9,266 nucleotides of DNA from an uncultured Pseudomonadota bacterium (GTDB taxonomy: Bacteria > Myxococcota > UBA796): assembly GCA_913040875.1 (NCBI GenBank), contig CAJWHX010000108.1:1-9266 (forward strand), in the 5' to 3' direction. Shown piece after piece: positions 6,086 through 9,266 of the stretch (its first letter is position 1; each line of letters begins with the position of its first letter). The position numbers were made by a program, and so were the translations under genes. Below the pieces are notes generated by a model. It made no database searches, was not told the DNA's origin, and saw nothing but the letters and a program-made list of their open reading frames with translations.

Positions 6086-7192
6086 CTATTTACTGGCAAA
6101 GTAACTTTTAGCATCTGCAAATGCAGCGACCAATCGCCCATGAGGCAAATCCACCCAAATCAGGTAGTCTGATGCTGTCGTCTCTACATACGCAGCTACC
6201 AACTGGCCTTCTTCAATTTGCCCGAACGCATCGATCACGGATAATGCTGCTACGGCATATTCCAATTGACCACTGATCAAAAACTTGGTTCTGTGGGATC
6301 TCCAAATTGCCCTCATCAAAGGTCGATCAAAGCTATCGAGCGCACTGGCAACGTGAAACTCTTTGAGGAGTGGAAGCTGTGTGCGAATCATTTCTTCTAT
6401 TCGAAGGATGAGTCGATTGCCCATCAATGGCTTAGAAGACGCAGGCTGATCCGTTTCCTTATCGACAGTCTGCACCATTTGTTTTACCGGTGATTTAGCG
6501 GCCGGTTGCGTTGCCTTCTGAGCTGATTTCGGTTGTTGGCTCTCCGCCGCAGCCGCGAGAAACAGATCCATCGCAGAGGGTGTTGATTTCTGCTGTGAAA
6601 TCTTGGTGTTGAGTTTCGCCAGACTGTCTTCGACTTGAGGACGAATGGACGGTGACTCTGAAACCTGAGACGAGGTTGGATTCGAGTCTGGGACTTCCCT
6701 AACACTCTCCGGACTCTTTTCGGCCTTATCCGCTTGTTGTTTTTTCAGAGCCAATCGCTGGCGATGCATTTTTTGCTGCAGCATCGCAATTTGAATTTGA
6801 GTTTGTACATCAATCTGAGATTTTTTCTCGGTTTTTTCAGGTACATCTACAGATTCAACGGTCTCTTCAGCAACTTCCTGTGTTGATCGTTCCTCCTCAG
6901 ATGCTTCACTCGTCAACGCTTCCTCATCAGAATCCATTTCTTCGATCTCAATATCAGAAGCATTGGATTCATATTCTTCACCCAAGTATCTAGGAGGACG
7001 TTTAGGCTGTTTCAAACCCGATGAGGACTTTTCGATCACAGGCGGAGTACGCTCTGTTGATGCGACCGGTAAATCAATCTGAAGAGGTGCTAAGGTCGAT
7101 TGTTTATTCTTTGGCTTCGATAGACCCGTCAGCTGAACATTGCTAAATAAATCTGCCAATGGATCCATTGGCTTGTTCGATGTTTCACCCAT
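6086..7192 (-). CDS. Hypothetical low-complexity/coiled-coil protein with compact C-terminal domain
   Basis: I do not recognise this protein. From the ATG at 7192 it has 368 residues, no signal peptide and no membrane span, so it should be cytoplasmic. After a short N-terminal segment (DPLADLFSNVQLTGL) comes a disordered acidic stretch rich in Glu/Ser. A predicted coiled coil (around TQIQIAMLQQKMHRQRLALK) follows, then a Gln/Lys/Pro/Ser linker. The C-terminal 110 residues are ordered, from LILRIEEMIRTQLPLL to AAFADAKSYF. This end has a helix-strand-helix-strand-strand-helix look (LVAAYVETTASDYLIWVDL, then GRLVAAFADAKSYF) that faintly recalls roadblock/LC7 domains; that is only a hint. ATG 7192 is chosen because AGGGAG (complement of 7202-7207) lies 9 bases upstream; the longer frame would start at a GTG at 7210 within this signal. 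It converges on asnB and diverges from the DsbD-like gene. Confidence 0.8.
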   Translation of the reverse strand: MGETSNKPMDPLADLFSNVQLTGLSKPKNKQSTLAPLQIDLPVASTERTPPVIEKSSSGLKQPKRPPRYLGEEYESNASDIEIEEMDSDEEALTSEASEEERSTQEVAEETVESVDVPEKTEKKSQIDVQTQIQIAMLQQKMHRQRLALKKQQADKAEKSPESVREVPDSNPTSSQVSESPSIRPQVEDSLAKLNTKISQQKSTPSAMDLFLAAAAESQQPKSAQKATQPAAKSPVKQMVQTVDKETDQPASSKPLMGNRLILRIEEMIRTQLPLLKEFHVASALDSFDRPLMRAIWRSHRTKFLISGQLEYAVAALSVIDAFGQIEEGQLVAAYVETTASDYLIWVDLPHGRLVAAFADAKSYFASK

Positions 7193-7374
7193 ATCTACAG
7201 TCTCCCTCACATGTTGTGTATAGTAGAATATAAACCCAACACGCTATTTTTCGTAGTGTGTACATCATTCTTGACATGGTTTTGATGAGTACCCATAAGT
7301 GAATGCAGTGGAATGATGCTCATACATCTTCAATCAGTGTTACTATGGTATCATTGACAGCCATCGAGGATACC
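7193..7374. promoter_or_regulatory. Divergent intergenic region with inverted repeat
   Basis: These 182 bases separate the hypothetical coiled-coil gene from the DsbD-like gene. An inverted repeat ACACGCTA (7239-7246) and TAGTGTGT (7254-7261), with one G-T mismatch and a 7-base T-rich spacer, lies between the two starts, just upstream of the plus-strand -35. It could be an operator. The minus-strand side (7213-7235) is AT-rich with TATACA/TACTAT-like hexamers, but no convincing -35, so the leftward promoter is not assigned. Confidence 0.35.
7271..7299 (+). promoter_or_regulatory. Sigma-70-type promoter for the DsbD-like gene
   Basis: A perfect TTGACA (7271-7276) is followed by a 17-base spacer and CATAAG (7294-7299), which matches TATAAT at four of six positions. 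Transcription would start near 7306 and leave a leader of about 70 bases before the ATG at 7375. No experimental support is available; the perfect -35, ideal spacing and position are the case for it. Confidence 0.55.
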
Positions 7375-7376
7375 AT
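7345..7376 (+). promoter_or_regulatory. Leader hairpin covering the start codon of the DsbD-like gene
   Basis: ATGGTATC (7345-7352) is perfectly complementary to GATACCAT (7369-7376), with a 16-base loop. In the mRNA the stem takes in the first two bases of the start codon (7375-7377) and the loop and stem hold the GAGGA ribosome site (7366-7370), so folding would hinder initiation. It could be a translational switch or, at DNA level, an operator with two 8-base half-sites. Either role is inference. Confidence 0.45.
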
Positions 7377-9266
7377 GACTGCATTCAAAACCGCCATCGC
7401 ATTTGGACTCATTTTCCCCTTCTCCACCATCGCCCATGCTGAGGGGGATGTCTTACCGCCGCCCAATCATTCTTCTCTAAGCGATTTTGATACGTCGACT
7501 CTGCCAACAGAGTCTATTTCAAGACCCTTGATGGGGAATGGTTTACCCCATCATGTTGAAGTTCGACTGATTTCCGACCATCAATCGATTGCCCCGGGTG
7601 TTAAAGTTCAGCTTGGTATTTGGCTAGAGCAAGACGATGAGTGGCACACCTACTGGAAAAGCCCCGGAACGATTGGTAAACCGACTTTAATCGATTGGAG
7701 CCTAGAGATCGGTGAAGGAAATTCTGTGGAGGAACTAGATGTAGCGGTCAGCGACCATGAGTATCCAATCCCAACAAAGTTTGATCAATCTGGAATTGTC
7801 TCCTATGGATATGAAGACTCCGTCCTGCTTGTTTCAACGGTGACGCTCCCCGAATCTTTAAATAGCGACACGTTGTTTATCAAAGCCGATGTTGAATGGT
7901 TGGTCTGTAAAGAAAGTTGTATTCCCGGAAGCACATCCGTTCGTTTACCCATCGCGATTGGAGAGGCAACGCCTTCCGTTCACGCTCCTTTGTTCAACAA
8001 GGTCAAAGAACAGCATCCATCTCATCCGATCGATGTTAAAGAATTCGCGATTGAGCGCGTTTCCTCCGTTGATGCAGTCGTCCCGGACAGTACGTTTACT
8101 CATGCCATTAAACTCACCCCGACATCGGATAGTCCTTTGGTGTTTGATACAACAAAAGACTGGCCTTTATTCACTCCGATCGCTGGTGACTGGTGGTGGA
8201 TCAACGAACAGCGACTCATCAAAACGGATGATGGTGGACTGCTCATCCAGCTGGACTGTGAATCGTTTGAAGCCGAAGAATTACCAAACACAGATCGTAT
8301 CGGCGGACTGATTCAGCTTCAAGTCGGTGAGAAGTGGATTCAAGTCGAAACTGTCTCCACACTGCAAATGGTTGCCAAAGATACAGCCGTTGGCAAGATT
8401 GAATCTCCTCTTTTTAGTGCCAGTGGAACCGCTCCGGAAACCAACACTGATTCAGCACAAAACACGGACGAAGAAACAAAGACTGCTGCCCCGCCTGAAA
8501 AGTCGATGCTTGAGGCTTTACTGCTTGCATTCTTTGGTGGGATGCTACTCAATATTATGCCTTGTGTGCTTCCTGTCCTCAGTCTCAAACTATTTAGCCT
8601 TGTAGAGCAAAGCGACATTACCTCTCGTCAGCAAAAGATGGCGGGACTGGCTTATTCCGGTGGAATTATCGCTTCGTTTCTGGTCTTGGCAATCGGCGTC
8701 ATCATCTTGCAAAGTTCTTTCGGACTCAATGTGGGTTGGGGCTTTCAGTTTCAGTATCCTGGGTACGTGATTGGTCTGGCAACCATCGTGTTTGTCTTTG
8801 GACTTTCTCTGTTGGGCGTCTTTGAGGTTCCTGCTATCGGAGCCAATAAAGCCAGTGAGATGTCGCAAAAGGATGGATGGCTGGAATATTTCATGATTGG
8901 TGTCTTTGCAACCCTGCTCGCCACACCTTGTTCAGCGCCATTTTTGGGAACTGGGATTGGATTTGCCTTTACACTACCACCAGCGGGAATTGTACTTTTC
9001 TTCTCTGTGGCTGGCCTGGGTCTTGCGTTCCCCTTCCTGCTCGTCGCCTTCGTTCCCGCTTTCTTCAAGTTTCTGCCAGAACCAGGAGCTTGGATGGATA
9101 CCTTCAAACAGATTATGGGCTTCACACTGATGGCGACTACCGTTTGGCTCGTGGACGTGTTGGGGGCCCAAACGGGTATGGTTGGCGTCACTGGATTTTT
9201 AAGTTTTCTCACCGTCGTGGGCATCAGCTGCTGGATTTTCGGGACTTGGGGATCGATCATTGCATC
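7375..9266 (+). CDS. dsbD: Thiol:disulfide interchange protein, DsbD/ScsB type (3' end beyond window)
   Basis: The frame is open to the right edge (630 codons seen). It starts with a cleavable signal peptide (MTAFKTAIAFGLIFPFSTIAHA). Then comes a periplasmic domain of the ScsB kind, with WHTYWKSPG (90-98) and WLVCKESCIPG holding the Cys pair 178/182. After a low-complexity linker (about 350-375) begins the DsbD/CcdA membrane domain. Its two key cysteines are visible in LLNIMPCVLPVLSLK (Cys397) and LATPCSAPFLG (Cys519), and several spans continue to the edge. Family members carry electrons from cytoplasmic thioredoxin across the inner membrane to periplasmic disulfide partners; the C-terminal thioredoxin-like domain expected in this family would lie outside the window. 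ATG 7375 is preferred over the in-frame ATG at 7345 because GAGGA lies 4 bases upstream and the signal peptide then has normal length. The N-domain is closer to ScsB than to E. coli DsbD, so scsB is an alternative name. Confidence 0.92.
   Translation, partial: MTAFKTAIAFGLIFPFSTIAHAEGDVLPPPNHSSLSDFDTSTLPTESISRPLMGNGLPHHVEVRLISDHQSIAPGVKVQLGIWLEQDDEWHTYWKSPGTIGKPTLIDWSLEIGEGNSVEELDVAVSDHEYPIPTKFDQSGIVSYGYEDSVLLVSTVTLPESLNSDTLFIKADVEWLVCKESCIPGSTSVRLPIAIGEATPSVHAPLFNKVKEQHPSHPIDVKEFAIERVSSVDAVVPDSTFTHAIKLTPTSDSPLVFDTTKDWPLFTPIAGDWWWINEQRLIKTDDGGLLIQLDCESFEAEELPNTDRIGGLIQLQVGEKWIQVETVSTLQMVAKDTAVGKIESPLFSASGTAPETNTDSAQNTDEETKTAAPPEKSMLEALLLAFFGGMLLNIMPCVLPVLSLKLFSLVEQSDITSRQQKMAGLAYSGGIIASFLVLAIGVIILQSSFGLNVGWGFQFQYPGYVIGLATIVFVFGLSLLGVFEVPAIGANKASEMSQKDGWLEYFMIGVFATLLATPCSAPFLGTGIGFAFTLPPAGIVLFFSVAGLGLAFPFLLVAFVPAFFKFLPEPGAWMDTFKQIMGFTLMATTVWLVDVLGAQTGMVGVTGFLSFLTVVGISCWIFGTWGSIIA

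Noticed and set aside
7889..8311. A 140-residue plus-strand open frame
   Set aside because: It is out of frame within the DsbD-like gene, which reads continuously through the region with the WLVCKESCIPG motif.
8751..9260. A 169-residue minus-strand open frame
   Set aside because: It lies entirely antisense to the membrane domain of the DsbD-like protein, whose conserved Cys motifs prove the plus-strand frame. The composition (many Pro, Lys, Thr) is typical of a shadow.
1..9266. CRISPR arrays, insertion sequences, transposases, tRNA or rRNA genes
   Set aside because: No spaced repeats, terminal inverted repeats, transposase motifs or RNA-gene signatures were seen on either strand.

Overview
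The window carries seven genes, six complete and one running off the right edge, plus a possible gene remnant at the left edge. DNA is of moderate G+C and gene-dense. A Hanks-type Ser/Thr kinase joined to an extracytoplasmic calcium-repeat region, a Pro/Asp-rich lipoprotein and a ScsB-type DsbD point to a Gram-negative with a complex life style, perhaps of the myxobacterial/bradymonad (former Deltaproteobacteria) type. That assignment is an inference from gene style only; no phylogenetic marker is present.

Left region (1-2393, minus strand): a two-gene unit reads leftward. First is a 653-residue membrane Ser/Thr kinase with a cytoplasmic catalytic domain, one membrane span and a periplasmic half holding four D-x-D/N-x-D-G repeats. 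Forty bases later comes a small bacterial-microcompartment (BMC) shell protein with a one-residue-shorter pore loop. A strong hairpin with a T run on the plus strand sits inside the last codons of the shell gene and probably terminates a plus-strand gene ending near base 61.

Middle region (2394-6080, plus strand): a 155-base divergent intergenic region contains a perfect 16-base palindrome. It is followed by a tight three-gene unit: a lipoprotein with an 18-base tandem repeat at its end, a GtrB/DPM1-like membrane glycosyltransferase, and a glutamine-dependent asparagine synthase-like amidotransferase. The gaps are 11 and 2 bases, and the last two genes lack clear ribosome sites, so translational coupling is likely. 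Together they look like an envelope glycan or lipid-linked sugar modification unit; the acceptor is unknown.

Right region (6081-9266): a minus-strand gene for a low-complexity, coiled-coil-containing protein with a compact C-terminal domain converges on asnB with a 5-base gap. Divergent from it is a plus-strand gene for a ScsB/DsbD-type thiol:disulfide interchange protein, open at the window edge. It has a good -35/-10 promoter and a hairpin that would cover its start codon.

The most noteworthy item is the kinase/BMC-shell pair: a sensor-type kinase transcribed with a lone, atypical microcompartment subunit and no recognisable enzyme cargo in view.
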